A DNA stretch of 64,000 nucleotides from Blastococcus xanthinilyticus. GTDB lineage: Bacteria; Actinomycetota; Actinomycetes; Mycobacteriales; Geodermatophilaceae. The notes beneath the pieces are model-generated. The model saw only the letters and a program-made list of their open reading frames with translations, had not been told where the DNA came from and did not search any database. Below are positions 1-8,151 of this stretch, piece by piece (within the stretch, counting starts at the first letter, position 1; the number at the start of each line of letters is the position of its first letter). Location: assembly GCF_008124835.1 (NCBI RefSeq), contig NZ_VNHW01000001.1, positions 1-64,000 of the forward strand, in the 5' to 3' direction. The position numbers and the translations under genes were made by a program.

Positions 1-966
1 ATGAGCGAGCTGCGCGCCGTCCTCCCGCATCCCGACGCCGCCGCCTGCCGGGACGCCGTGGACCGGTACGCCCGCGCCGCCAAGGACGCCGGTGACCCCC
101 GCCCGATCGGAATGCTGCGCGCCGGAGCGCTGGCCGATCTGCTGCTGCGCCCGTGGCAGCAGCGGCCGTCGGTGACCGCACACCTGACCGTCGTCGCGCC
201 GCTGACCGCGCTCACCCCCGCCGGCTTCCTCGCCGCCGGCGCGCCGCTGCCGGCCGCCTTCACCGGCCCCGACCCTGCCCCCGACTCCGGCGCCCACACA
301 CCGCCCGCCCCGGCGGCGCCGGTCGGCGAGGTCGACGGGGAGCCGATCACCGCCGCCCACCTGCGCGAACTCCTCGCCCAACTCGACGCCCTCGGGGTGC
401 GCGCCCCGGCCGGCGGGAGCCTCGAGCTCGCGATCACCGACGCCACCGGAAAGCTGCTCGCCCTCACCACCCCCGGCGAAGCGGCCCGGCTCGCCCGCCG
501 CGGCTGCACCGCCCACCCCGACACCGCAGCCCGCCCAGACGCCGCAGCCCACCCCGACAGCACAGACGCCCCCGACCACGGCTGCGGCTGCCCGGTGATC
601 GGCGTGCCCGACCCGGTCGACCGCTACCGGCCCTCAGCAGCCCAGCAGCGCTTCCTCACCGCCCGCGACCGCACCTGCCGCCACCCCGGCTGCACCGCCC
701 CCGCCGCCCGGGCCGACCTCGACCACGTCATCCCGCACGCCGACGGGGGCGAGACCGCCTGCGACAACCTCTGCTGCCTGTGCCGCCGCCACCACCGGCT
801 CAAGACCTTCGCCCCCGGCTGGACCCACACGATCAGCGACGACGGCGTGCTCACCGTGATCACCCCCACCGGCGTCACCCGGATCAGCCGACCACCCGGC
901 TACCGCGTCCTCACCGGACCACCGCAACCACCGCCGGACCCGGCGGACGACCCGCCGCCCTTCTGA
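1..966 (+). CDS. DUF222 / HNH endonuclease domain protein, 5' end outside window
   Basis: C-terminal part of a DUF222 protein with an HNH nuclease domain (13E12-repeat-like family of actinobacteria). The first visible residues (LPHPDAAACRDAVDRYARAA) lie inside the usual DUF222 domain, so the gene very probably starts upstream of base 1 and the ATG at base 1 is internal. The HNH module lies near the C-terminus: CRHPGC, then DLDHVIPHADGGE, then CLCRRHHRLK, giving the His/Asn/His set and two Cys pairs that would bind zinc. Between the two domains is a low-complexity His/Pro/Asp stretch. The family occurs in many copies per genome; its role is not established, with DNA cleavage inferred from the HNH fold only. 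Confidence 0.85.
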   Translation: MSELRAVLPHPDAAACRDAVDRYARAAKDAGDPRPIGMLRAGALADLLLRPWQQRPSVTAHLTVVAPLTALTPAGFLAAGAPLPAAFTGPDPAPDSGAHTPPAPAAPVGEVDGEPITAAHLRELLAQLDALGVRAPAGGSLELAITDATGKLLALTTPGEAARLARRGCTAHPDTAARPDAAAHPDSTDAPDHGCGCPVIGVPDPVDRYRPSAAQQRFLTARDRTCRHPGCTAPAARADLDHVIPHADGGETACDNLCCLCRRHHRLKTFAPGWTHTISDDGVLTVITPTGVTRISRPPGYRVLTGPPQPPPDPADDPPPF

Positions 967-988
967 CCCGACCGTTCCCGCGACCGCC

Positions 989-1663
989 TCAGCGGTAGCT
1001 GAGCAGGTGCCGGCGCGCGCCGGTGACGTGCGCGTGGTCGTTGAACGACAGCAGCGACAGCCCGCCGGCACCGGCCACCACCGAGGTGATCCCGACGTTG
1101 ACCGCGGCCCGGTTCAGCGCGACCACGCCGTCGGCCGGCGCGGCGAGCAGCGCGGCCGTCACGGCGGCGATGACCCCGGCGGAGGTGGCGATCACCGCGT
1201 CCTGCCCGGGCGCCAGGCCGGTGACCACGTCGTCGACGGCGGCGAGCGCCCCGGCGGAGAAGGCCGGCCAGCCGTCCGCGTCCCCGGCGGCGATCCACGA
1301 GCGCAGCGCCGCATCGAGCAGCCGCTGCACCTGCCGCGACCGGGACTCCCCGGCCGGGGCGGCCCCGGGCGCGGCGTCCCCGGCCTCGATGGGGTACCGC
1401 TTCAGCAGGTCCAGGTGGTCGTACTCGTCCAGGCGGGGGTCGGGTGCGGGCGCCACCGCCCAGCCGGCCGCTCCGGCGAGCAGCTCCGCGGTGTCCCGCT
1501 GGCGGCGCAGCGTGCCGGAGACGACCAGCGGGTTCCGCAGCTCCCGCCGGCGCAGCTCCTCGCCCAGGCAGCTCGCCTGCTCCCGGCCCAGGTCGCTGAG
1601 CACGTCGTAGTCGTCGGCCCCGAACGAGGCCTGGCCGTGCCGGACGAGGCAGATCAGCGGCAT
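989..1663 (-). CDS. Histidine phosphatase superfamily (phosphoglycerate-mutase-like) protein
   Basis: 224-residue histidine phosphatase. The N-terminal LVRHGQ motif carries the phospho-accepting His9, and a conserved Arg follows in SGTLRRQRDTAELL. The usual second motif (SHGG) reads TSAGVIAA, so the second active-site His is not where expected; the actual activity is therefore uncertain. The start ATG overlaps the end of the upstream phosphotransferase gene by 10 bases, so the two are probably translated together. The pairing suggests metabolite phosphorylation and dephosphorylation, but the substrate cannot be read from the sequence. Confidence 0.85.
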   Translation of the reverse strand: MPLICLVRHGQASFGADDYDVLSDLGREQASCLGEELRRRELRNPLVVSGTLRRQRDTAELLAGAAGWAVAPAPDPRLDEYDHLDLLKRYPIEAGDAAPGAAPAGESRSRQVQRLLDAALRSWIAAGDADGWPAFSAGALAAVDDVVTGLAPGQDAVIATSAGVIAAVTAALLAAPADGVVALNRAAVNVGITSVVAGAGGLSLLSFNDHAHVTGARRHLLSYR

Positions 1664-2730
1664 CCGGACAGCTTCTCGGCGCGCTGGAGCAGGACGGCGG
1701 CGGCGATCCCGAAGTTCGCGAAGCGTGGGTTGGTGCTGTGCCCGGAGCTGTAGCGCGCCCAGATCTGCTGGATGATCACGGCCAGCCGGAAGAGGCCGAA
1801 CACCTCGTAGAAGGTCCAGTTGTCCGTGCGCAGGCCGGTGCGGGCCAGGTACCGCTCGACCAGCTGCTCGCGGGTCGGCATCCCCGGCAGGATGCTCGGC
1901 TGGGTGGACACCAGCCCGAACTCCTCGTCGTCGTCGGCGGTCACCCAGTAGGCGAGGGAGGACCCGAGGTCCATCAGCGGGTCGCCGACGGTCGCCATCT
2001 CCCAGTCGAGGACGCCGGTGATCCGCGGGGCCCCCGAGAGGTCGAGCACCAGGTTGTCCAGCTTCCAGTCCCCGTGCAGCAGGCTCGCCCGCACGTCCGC
2101 CGGCTGGTGCTCGGCCAGCCAGCCCATGAGCTCCTCGGCCGCCGGCACGTCGTCGGTCCGCGCGTCGCGGAACCGCCGCGACCAGCCCTCCACCTGGCGG
2201 CGCACGTATCCCGGGCCGCGGCCCAGGTCGGCCAGGCCGGCGGCGTCGACGTCGATGGAGTGCAGGTCGGCGAGGGTGTCGTAGGCGGTCTCGCCGAGCA
2301 CCCGCGCCCGCTCCGGCGGCAGCTGCACCCCCTCGGGCAGCCTGCGGGTGAGGATCGTGCCCTCCAGCCGCTCCATCACGTAGAAGTCGCTGCCGATGAC
2401 CGCCGGGTCCTGGCAGAAGCCGTGGATCTCGGCGACGACGTCCAGGTGCGGTCGCAGCCGCTGCTGCACCCGCACCTCCCGGCCCATGTCGTGCGCCGAG
2501 GCCGCCTTGTGCCCGTGCGGCGGCCGCCGGAGCACCAGCTCCAGGTCGCCGTAGTCCAGCAGGTAGGTCAGGTTGCTGGCCCCGCCCGAGAACTGTCGCA
2601 CCCCGGGTGCGGACCGCCCCGCCAGCGCCGGCACGCGCGGCGCCAGCCACGCGTGCACGGCCTCGACGTCGAAGGCGTCCTCGGGTCGGACCTCGCGCAG
2701 CCGGCTGGCGTTCTCGCTCATCGGCCCCAT
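1654..2730 (-). CDS. Phosphotransferase family protein (APH/ACAD10-like kinase fold)
   Basis: 358-residue aminoglycoside-phosphotransferase-fold kinase. The catalytic loop LLHGDWKLDNLVLD and the metal-binding ITGVLDWEMATVGDP that follows are intact, with the usual tail pattern GDPLMDLGSSLAYW. The N-lobe has SGGASNLTYLL and LVLRRPP. This subgroup resembles the kinase domain of ACAD10/11 and is often found near acyl-CoA dehydrogenases, where phosphorylation of a 4-hydroxyacyl-CoA is known for the eukaryotic homologue. Here the neighbour is a histidine phosphatase with overlapping ends. Met1 or Met4 could be the start. Confidence 0.88.
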   Translation of the reverse strand: MGPMSENASRLREVRPEDAFDVEAVHAWLAPRVPALAGRSAPGVRQFSGGASNLTYLLDYGDLELVLRRPPHGHKAASAHDMGREVRVQQRLRPHLDVVAEIHGFCQDPAVIGSDFYVMERLEGTILTRRLPEGVQLPPERARVLGETAYDTLADLHSIDVDAAGLADLGRGPGYVRRQVEGWSRRFRDARTDDVPAAEELMGWLAEHQPADVRASLLHGDWKLDNLVLDLSGAPRITGVLDWEMATVGDPLMDLGSSLAYWVTADDDEEFGLVSTQPSILPGMPTREQLVERYLARTGLRTDNWTFYEVFGLFRLAVIIQQIWARYSSGHSTNPRFANFGIAAAVLLQRAEKLSGCR

Positions 2731-2905
2731 CCCACCACGGCCCGGCCGGGCGCCGCCGGGTCGGGGCCGGGACGCGGATCAGGCCGGATCCGGCCCGGAA
2801 CTGCTAGCCTCGCGCCGGGTCGAGGTTACGGCCCGACCTGCGCCGTCAGGGTCCCGAGTGCGCCGGAGTGCTCCGGGCAGCACCCGCCCCAGGTGGGAGA
2901 CCCGC

Positions 2906-3358
2906 ATGGATCCGCACGATGCCGCGCCATCGGAGCTGCCCCCGTTCGAGCTCTCGGTCGATCTCCCGGCCGGCCGGGTGTGCGTGGCCGGGGAGCTCGA
3001 CCGGGAGCAGGCGCCGCTCGTCCTCGACGCGCTCGCCGCCCTGTCCGACAGCCCCGGTGCCCGCTGGACGCTGGACGCCCGGCGGGTCACCTTCTGCGAC
3101 GCCGAGGGCCTCCGCGTGCTCGTCACCGCCCACCGGCGGGCGTTCAGCCGCGGCAAGGAGCTCGCCGTGCTGCCGAGCCCGTGCATGCACCGGCTGGTGC
3201 TCATGGTGGGCCTCGACCAGCTGCTGCGGGTGCCACCCGCATCGGCGGCGGTCCTGGCCGACGTCGCGGCGAGCCGGCGGACGGTGCGGACGCTCGCCTC
3301 CGTCCGGGAGCACCGGCATCCGGCCACGACGCCGCCCCCGGAGGAGTCCACCGGCTGA
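2906..3358 (+). CDS. STAS domain protein (anti-anti-sigma-factor-like)
   Basis: 150-residue protein dominated by one STAS domain, about residues 11-110: a beta strand (GRVCVAGELDREQAPLVLDAL), then WTLDARRVTFCDAEGLRVLVTAHRR. In anti-anti-sigma factors the loop before the second helix carries a phosphorylatable Ser or Thr in a D-S-S/T-G pattern. Here it reads FCDAEGLRVL, with no Ser or Thr, so the classical phosphoswitch appears absent. The start is chosen at an ATG with GGTGGGAG upstream. It is a single gene transcribed away from the kinase gene. Stress-sigma partner switching is inferred from the family only. Confidence 0.85.
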   Translation: MDPHDAAPSELPPFELSVDLPAGRVCVAGELDREQAPLVLDALAALSDSPGARWTLDARRVTFCDAEGLRVLVTAHRRAFSRGKELAVLPSPCMHRLVLMVGLDQLLRVPPASAAVLADVAASRRTVRTLASVREHRHPATTPPPEESTG

Positions 3359-3396
3359 GCCGGCCCGGCCGGAGGGCTGCCTGCTGGACCGGCGCG

Positions 3397-3630
3397 CTAC
3401 TGGACCGGCGCGCCCGGAGGGGGCAACCTGTGGACGAGCTGCTCGTCGACCGACGCGACCCCGGCGACCGTGGTGAGCGCACCCAGGGCACCGTCGGGGG
3501 CCGAGCCGGTGATGATGCCGAGCGCGTCCAGCACCTGGTCGACCTGCATGCCGCGGGCGCGCAGGCCCTGCACGACGCCGTCGAGGGCCGCCAGGTGCCC
3601 GTCGTCGACGGTCACGCTGACGTGGGTCAT
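3397..3630 (-). CDS. Small stand-alone protein resembling a subtilisin I9 propeptide/inhibitor
   Basis: 77-residue protein that starts 11 bases after the subtilase stop, so the two are almost certainly one operon. Its pattern is VSVTVDDGHL, a helix (LDGVVQGLRARGMQV), a short strand with LGIITGSAP, a second helix, then VAGVASVDEQ. That beta-alpha-beta-beta-alpha-beta order and the closing pre-strand VxGVxxVxE are what inhibitor I9 propeptides of subtilisins look like. The C-terminal tail RLPPPGAPVQ would be the part that enters the protease active site. It has no signal peptide. Similar small proteins are sometimes labelled ketohydroxyglutarate aldolase; nothing here supports an aldolase. Confidence 0.7.
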   Translation of the reverse strand: MTHVSVTVDDGHLAALDGVVQGLRARGMQVDQVLDALGIITGSAPDGALGALTTVAGVASVDEQLVHRLPPPGAPVQ

Positions 3631-3641
3631 GCCCGGGGAGG

Positions 3642-4961
3642 CTACGCGGCGCCGCGCGTCGCGGGAACCGCTTCTCCCGGAGCCACGCCCAGCCCGCTGC
3701 CCGCATCGACCGACGCCAGGAGCAGCCGCTCGCTCTCCTGGCACAGGGTCGCCCACAGCTCGAGCCCGCGCCGGCCGGTCGCCTCGGCCCAGAGCGCGGC
3801 CAGCCCCGCGACGTGCGGGGTGGCCATGCTGGTGCCGCTGATGGTGCGGTAGCGGTCGGGCAGCGGCCAGGCGGAGAACACCTCCCAGCCGGGCCCGGCG
3901 ACGTCGACCTGCCCGCCGCGGCCCGGAAGGCTGCGCGCCGAGAAGTAGGCCATCTCCAGCGCCTGGTCCACCGCCCCGACCGCCAAGATCTCCACGCTGT
4001 TGGCCGGGGTGCCGACGAACCCGGGGTCGCCGGACCGCCGGTCGGCGTTGTTGCCCGCGGCCGCGACGATCAGCGAGCCCTGCTGCAGCGCCCGCCGCCC
4101 GGCGGCCGAGTACGGCGGGTGCACCGTCATCACGTCGGCCCCGAGCGACATCGAGATCACCGGGCAGCCGCTGGTCACCGCCCAGTTGATGCCGGCCAGG
4201 ATGCCGGCGTCGGTCCCGCTCCCCCCGTTGCCGAGCACCTTCCCCGCGAAGATGTCCGCCTCCGGCGCGACGCCGTAGCGGGGGCCGCCGGCCGGCGTCC
4301 GCGGCCCGCACGCGGTGCCGATGCAGTGGGTGCCGTGCCCGTGCCCGTCCTGGGCGTCCTCCCCGGCGACGAAGGAGCGCGCGGTCACCGTGCGGCCGGC
4401 GAAGTCGGGGTGCGCGAGGTCCATGCCGGTGTCCAGCACCGCGATCCGGACGCCCCGGCCGGAGTACGGGGAGACGTCGGCGCGCACCGCCTGGATCCCC
4501 CAGGTGGCCTCGGGGGTGTCGGCGAAGCGGGCCGCCGGCTCCGTCGCCGGGCCGCCCGGCGCGAGCAACCGCCCGGTCAGGTCGGCGACCCCGTCCCGGT
4601 ACCCGAGTACATAGCCGGGTTCGGGGTCCAGCGCTTGATGGACCAGTTCCGGTGACACCGAGAGCACCGGCCGGGACGACGCCGCCGCCAGGGCCCGCAG
4701 CTGCCCGTCGTCCGCGGCGACCACGGCGATGCCCAGGGCGGCGAAGACCGTGGCACCGGCTCCCCGGAGCGTCTCGGGGGGCACGTCGCCGTCGGTGAAG
4801 TCACGGGAGTCCGCGACGTCCCGGACCCCGGCGCGCGCCCAGTCCACCTGCTGGTCGCCCCCCGGCGCGTCGCCGAAGACGACGACCCGGCGGCCGGTGG
4901 TCAGCGCTCCGCCGCCGGGGAGCCCGGCCTCCGGAACGGCCGGTCGGCGCGGATCGTCCAC
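3642..4961 (-). CDS. S8 family serine peptidase (subtilase), no signal peptide
   Basis: Subtilisin-fold protease of 439 residues. The catalytic triad is Asp177 (IAVLDTGMD), His212 (GHGTHCIGT) and Ser378 (SGTSMATPH); the oxyanion Asn is in AAGNN near 304. The GTG start is chosen because GAGGGGGAA lies just upstream. No signal peptide or membrane helix is visible, so it is either cytoplasmic or exported by an unseen route. Residues about 60-110 (ATVFAALGIAVVAADDGQLRALA) could be a degenerate in-cis propeptide. The gene is followed at once by the I9-like small protein, which suggests a protease plus separate chaperone/inhibitor. Confidence 0.9.
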   Translation of the reverse strand: MDDPRRPAVPEAGLPGGGALTTGRRVVVFGDAPGGDQQVDWARAGVRDVADSRDFTDGDVPPETLRGAGATVFAALGIAVVAADDGQLRALAAASSRPVLSVSPELVHQALDPEPGYVLGYRDGVADLTGRLLAPGGPATEPAARFADTPEATWGIQAVRADVSPYSGRGVRIAVLDTGMDLAHPDFAGRTVTARSFVAGEDAQDGHGHGTHCIGTACGPRTPAGGPRYGVAPEADIFAGKVLGNGGSGTDAGILAGINWAVTSGCPVISMSLGADVMTVHPPYSAAGRRALQQGSLIVAAAGNNADRRSGDPGFVGTPANSVEILAVGAVDQALEMAYFSARSLPGRGGQVDVAGPGWEVFSAWPLPDRYRTISGTSMATPHVAGLAALWAEATGRRGLELWATLCQESERLLLASVDAGSGLGVAPGEAVPATRGAA

Positions 4962-5089
4962 TGTTCCCCCTCGGCGACGTGGCGGCCGCACCCTCACGGA
5001 ACGTCGTGGTGCGGTCCTCCTCCGTCAGCGTCGTGCTGCCGCCGCTCCCGGGCAACCCGGAGCCGGCTGCCGGGCCGAACCCGGGCCGC

Positions 5090-5491
5090 TCAGCCCTGGG
5101 TGACCGCCGGGTCCATCCACATGACCTCCCAGACGTTGCCGTCGGGGTCGGCGAAGCTGGCGCCGTACATGAAGCCGGAGTCCTGGGCGGGGAGCCACGG
5201 CTTGCCGCCGGCCGCGATCGCCGCCTGCACGAGCCGGTCGACCTCCTCGCGGCTGCCGGCCGACAGGCAGTTGAGCACCGAGGTCGCCTGCGCCGGGTCG
5301 CCGACCGGGCCGGTGACGAAGTCGGCGAAGCGCTCGCGGGTGAGCAGCATGACGACGATGTTCTCCTCGACGACGTAGGAGACGCAGCGCTCGTCGGAGA
5401 ACTGCTCGTTGCGGCGGAAGCCGAGCGCACCGTAGAAGGCGTCCGCGCGGTCGCGGTCGGACACGGGCAGGTTCACGAAGATCATGCGCAC
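5090..5491 (-). CDS. VOC (glyoxalase/bleomycin-resistance) family protein
   Basis: About 133 residues, a single vicinal-oxygen-chelate fold: MIFVNLPVSDRDRADAFYGALGF at the start and FADPDGNVWEVMWMD at the end, the latter carrying a metal-ligand Glu (WEVMWM). GTG at 5491 is preferred as start because GAGGAG sits five bases upstream; the ATG two codons later would be too far from it. Proteins with this exact opening are usually annotated only as VOC/glyoxalase-like with no known substrate. It lies 163 bases downstream of an HxlR regulator on the same strand and may be part of its regulon. Confidence 0.85.
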   Translation of the reverse strand: MRMIFVNLPVSDRDRADAFYGALGFRRNEQFSDERCVSYVVEENIVVMLLTRERFADFVTGPVGDPAQATSVLNCLSAGSREEVDRLVQAAIAAGGKPWLPAQDSGFMYGASFADPDGNVWEVMWMDPAVTQG

Positions 5492-5654
5492 GAGGACTCC
5501 TCGGGGAGGGATGTCACCGCCCGCCGGCGGCGGAGCGGTCAGCAGGAGGGACCGGCGGTCCACGGAGAACTCATCGGTGCTCCGGTGGCACGGTGCCGTG
5601 CCGCCACGGGGCTCCACGGTGCTGTGGCGCGTGCCGCCCGCGCGGCACACCGGG

Positions 5655-6137
5655 TCAGCCGGGCAGCGCGGCGGGGCCCCCGGGCCGGGCGTGCACGTCC
5701 CGCGGCCCGGCGACCTCGTGGCCCTCGTCGCACCGCAGCGCCACCCGGACGGGAGCTCCGCACCCGCGGTGGTCGAGGGCCAGCGGCGGCGGGCCGTCGG
5801 CCAGGTAGCGGTCGCCCCACTCCATGAGCGCGACCAGCGTCGGGTACAGGTCCCGCCCCTTCGGCGTGAGCCGGTACTCGTGCCGCAGCCGCGCCCCCTC
5901 GGCCTGGTAGGGCTCGCGGCGGAGCACCCCCTCGGCCACGAGCGTGCCCAGGCGGTCGGTCAGCACCGCCTTCGGCGCACCGAGGGCCTGCTGGAAGTCG
6001 GCGAACCGGCGGACCCCCAGGAAGGCCTCGCGGAGGACGAGCAGGCTCCACTTCTCCCCCACCACCGCGAGCGTGCCGGCCACCGAGCACCGGGAGCGGT
6101 CGAAGGAGTCCTGGCTCACAGGTGTGAGCATAGCCAT
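5655..6137 (-). CDS. HxlR family winged-helix transcriptional regulator
   Basis: 160-residue HxlR-type regulator. The family core is complete: CSVAGTLAVVGEKWSLLVLREAFLGVRRFADFQ, the recognition helix region APKAVLTDRLGTLVAEGVLRREPY, then the wing YRLTPKGRDLYPTLVALMEWGD. The Cys in SRCSVAGTL is at the position that senses redox or aldehydes in several family members. Two palindromes with GGTT/AACC arms lie directly upstream, between it and a divergent small gene, so autoregulation is likely. The C-terminal tail contains CGAPVRVALRCDEGHEV, with Cys and His residues. Confidence 0.9.
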   Translation of the reverse strand: MAMLTPVSQDSFDRSRCSVAGTLAVVGEKWSLLVLREAFLGVRRFADFQQALGAPKAVLTDRLGTLVAEGVLRREPYQAEGARLRHEYRLTPKGRDLYPTLVALMEWGDRYLADGPPPLALDHRGCGAPVRVALRCDEGHEVAGPRDVHARPGGPAALPG

Positions 6138-6141
6138 GCTG

Positions 6142-6158
6142 GGTTCGCTTGACGAACC
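6142..6158. promoter_or_regulatory. Palindrome GGTTCG-N5-CGAACC, candidate HxlR operator
   Basis: Perfect 6-5-6 inverted repeat five bases upstream of the HxlR start codon. It overlaps the -35 box TTGACG of the divergent promoter. Position and symmetry fit an autoregulatory operator; binding is inferred. Confidence 0.55.
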
Positions 6159-6177
6159 TTGCTCGGCGGAACAGAGT
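6149..6177 (+). promoter_or_regulatory. Sigma-70-type promoter TTGACG-N17-CAGAGT
   Basis: -35 TTGACG at 6149-6154 and -10 CAGAGT at 6172-6177 with a 17-base spacer, reading towards the small gene at 6275. A GGTT/AACC palindrome lies on each side of the spacer, so a repressor could cover the promoter. Confidence 0.5.
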
Positions 6178-6180
6178 TCA

Positions 6181-6191
6181 GGTTGCGAACC
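6181..6191. promoter_or_regulatory. Second palindrome GGTTGCGAACC, candidate HxlR operator
   Basis: Perfect GGTT-N3-AACC inverted repeat just downstream of the -10 box. It shares its arms with the palindrome at 6142, which suggests a two-site operator for the divergent HxlR gene. Confidence 0.45.
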
Positions 6192-6274
6192 CAGGAGGCG
6201 GACGGTCTCCGGCCGGCCCGCCCGGCCCCCTGCAGCGCTCGCGCACCACCCGCTGCTCCGGAGAGGAACCCGTC

Positions 6275-6418
6275 ATGACCCGCATCCGCACCGCCCTCGC
6301 CCGCCGGCACGCCGCCCGCACCCAGCTGCGCGACGAGCGCGCACTGGCCCGCGCACTGGCCGCGGCCCCCACGCTCGAGTCCGCCCACGAGATCGCCGTC
6401 CTCGGCGCCCGCCGCTGA
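6275..6418 (+). CDS. Conserved-looking small basic protein, 47 aa
   Basis: 47-residue Ala/Arg-rich protein beginning MTRIRTALARRHAARTQLRDE and ending EIAVLGARR, with a likely long amphipathic helix and the phrase LAAAPTLESAHEIA. A good ribosome site (GAGAGGA) lies seven bases before the ATG. Small proteins of this design are common in actinobacteria and have no known function. The gene is divergent from the HxlR regulator and lies behind the promoter flanked by palindromes, so it may be part of that regulon. Confidence 0.65.
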   Translation: MTRIRTALARRHAARTQLRDERALARALAAAPTLESAHEIAVLGARR

Positions 6419-6484
6419 CCTCGGGCACGGGCTGACCGGCGCGCGCCGCCGGTCAGCCCCCTCGCGCCCGGCCGGGCAGCCGGC

Positions 6485-7015
6485 TCACTCCTGCGGCTCG
6501 ACGATGGTGGCGTCGAGGAAGGGCTCGCCCTCCCAGTCCGCGTAGGCCTCGTCCGGCAGGTCGGCCCCGATGGCCTCCTCCACCTCGGCCAGCTCGAACT
6601 CCTCCCACGGCTGCGCCGCCACGGCCACGGTCTGCCCCGGCGCGAGGTTCCCCGGCTCCTCCTGCATCACCACGAGGATCGGCTCGACGCCGTCGGTCCC
6701 GGCGAGCGTGAACGCGATCGGGGACACGATCCGCTCCACCTCGCCCACCAGCGAGACCTCCAGCCCGTTGTAGCCCTCGAGGTCGTCGCGGAACTCCTCG
6801 GTGTAGGCCCCGTCGTACGGGTCCTCCAGGTCCTCGGCCGGGCGGACGTCGACGTCCGCCGGCGTGGTCGGCGAGGTGTCGTCCTCCCCGCACCCGGTCA
6901 GGACGGCGAGCCCGAGCGTCGCCGACAGCAGGGCGCCGGCCATGGCCGGCCGCCGGGTGGCGGGCGGGCGGATGCCGGTGGCGGCTGCCTGGGTCGATCG
7001 CCGGCTGGTCGTCAT
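6485..7015 (-). CDS. Putative lipoprotein of unknown function
   Basis: 176 residues. The N-terminus has arginines, a hydrophobic stretch and lipobox LTGC, so it is probably a lipid-anchored exported protein. The mature part is acidic: after a short linker (DDTSPTTPADVDVRP) comes a single domain with YNGLEVSLVGEVERIVSPIAFTLAG, which resembles an OB-like beta barrel. The ATG has GGAAGGAA upstream. I do not recognise a named family; a surface binding or stress role would be a guess. It is divergent from the phosphoesterase gene. Confidence 0.75.
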   Translation of the reverse strand: MTTSRRSTQAAATGIRPPATRRPAMAGALLSATLGLAVLTGCGEDDTSPTTPADVDVRPAEDLEDPYDGAYTEEFRDDLEGYNGLEVSLVGEVERIVSPIAFTLAGTDGVEPILVVMQEEPGNLAPGQTVAVAAQPWEEFELAEVEEAIGADLPDEAYADWEGEPFLDATIVEPQE

Positions 7016-7262
7016 CGCCGTCGTTCCTTCCGTGCCGTGGTCCCGGCCGCGGAACCGCGCAGCCGGGTGGGTTCGCCGGTCCATGCCCCGATAGCACGCC
7101 GGTCCCCCTCCGCGGCCGGATTCGTCACCGCTTCGCAACAGGGGTAGCGCCCCCGGACGCCGGGCGTTGCGAACCGATGACAGGGCCCGCGGCGCCGCGT
7201 CCGACCGCCCGGGCGGTGGGCATGCCAGGCGCCTCACCCCGACCCCCGGAGGCCCGCCCACC

Positions 7263-8141
7263 GTGAAGCACTGGATCCGCCGCGCCGCCGCCGTCCTCGG
7301 TGGGCTGGTCGTGCTGCTGCTCGTCTACGGGGTCCGGATCGAGCCGCGGCTGATCCTGGACGTGGAGCGGGCCGACGTGCCCCTCCCCCGCCTCGACGAG
7401 ACCGCCGACGGCACCAGCCTCGGGATGATCGCCGACCTGCAGGTCGGCATGTGGTGGTCCAACGACGGGATGATGAACCGCGCGGTCGAGGAGCTGGTGG
7501 ACGCCGGGCCGGACATCGCGCTGCTCGGCGGCGACTACGTGTACAGCGAGGAACCCGGTATCGCCGAGCAGGTGGACACCGTCCTGGAGATCCTCGACCC
7601 GCTCCTGGAGTCGGGCATCCCGACCTACGCGGTGCTGGGCAACCACGACTACGCGGTCGGCGCCGCCGAGGAGCTGACCACCGCCTTCGAGGAGGCGGGG
7701 ATCACCGTGCTCCGCAACGAGGCGGCCCCGGTGCCCGGCACCGGCGAGGGCGCCGACGCGCTCTGGGTGGTGGGGGTCGGACCGGTGTGGCCGGGCGAGA
7801 CCGACATCGACGCCGCCCTGGCCGAGGTGCCCGACGGCGCCCCGCGCGTCGTCCTGAGCCACAACCCGACGGCCTTCCCCGACTTCCCGGCGGGCACCGC
7901 CCCGCTCGTGCTGGCCGGCCACACGCACTGCGGCCAGGTGGCTCTCCCCGGCACCCCCTCCTGGTCCTACCTCGGACTCACGGCCGAGGAGGAGATCGTC
8001 GCCGACGGCTGGGCCCCCGAGGGCTACGGCGCGGAGGGCAACCGGATGTACGTCTCCTGCGGGCTGGGCTTCAGCACCGTGCCGGTCCGCATCAACGCAC
8101 CGCCGCAGCTCGTGCTCTTCGACCTCCGCGCCGGGGCCTGA
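7263..8141 (+). CDS. Membrane-anchored metallophosphoesterase (YkuE/YaeI-like)
   Basis: 292 residues. A hydrophobic N-terminal anchor (AAAVLGGLVVLLLVYGV) is followed by a calcineurin-like phosphoesterase: IADLQVG, GGDYVY, LGNHDY, LSHNP and LAGHTHCGQV are the five metal-binding motifs in order. In the first motif the usual D-x-H reads DLQ, so one metal ligand is altered. The active site should face outside. Related proteins hydrolyse UDP-diacylglucosamine-like or other phospholipid substrates. A GTG start just before the anchor is chosen. It converges on the potassium-channel gene. Confidence 0.87.
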   Translation: MKHWIRRAAAVLGGLVVLLLVYGVRIEPRLILDVERADVPLPRLDETADGTSLGMIADLQVGMWWSNDGMMNRAVEELVDAGPDIALLGGDYVYSEEPGIAEQVDTVLEILDPLLESGIPTYAVLGNHDYAVGAAEELTTAFEEAGITVLRNEAAPVPGTGEGADALWVVGVGPVWPGETDIDAALAEVPDGAPRVVLSHNPTAFPDFPAGTAPLVLAGHTHCGQVALPGTPSWSYLGLTAEEEIVADGWAPEGYGAEGNRMYVSCGLGFSTVPVRINAPPQLVLFDLRAGA

Positions 8142-8151
8142 GCCACGGCGG

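Noticed and set aside
1..966. HNH endonuclease considered as a mobile element or homing nuclease
   Set aside because: DUF222/HNH proteins are abundant chromosomal genes; no intron, intein, transposase or terminal repeats are visible.
3397..3630. Annotation of the small protein as ketohydroxyglutarate aldolase
   Set aside because: Too short for an aldolase barrel and without a Schiff-base Lys context; the I9-like pattern fits better.
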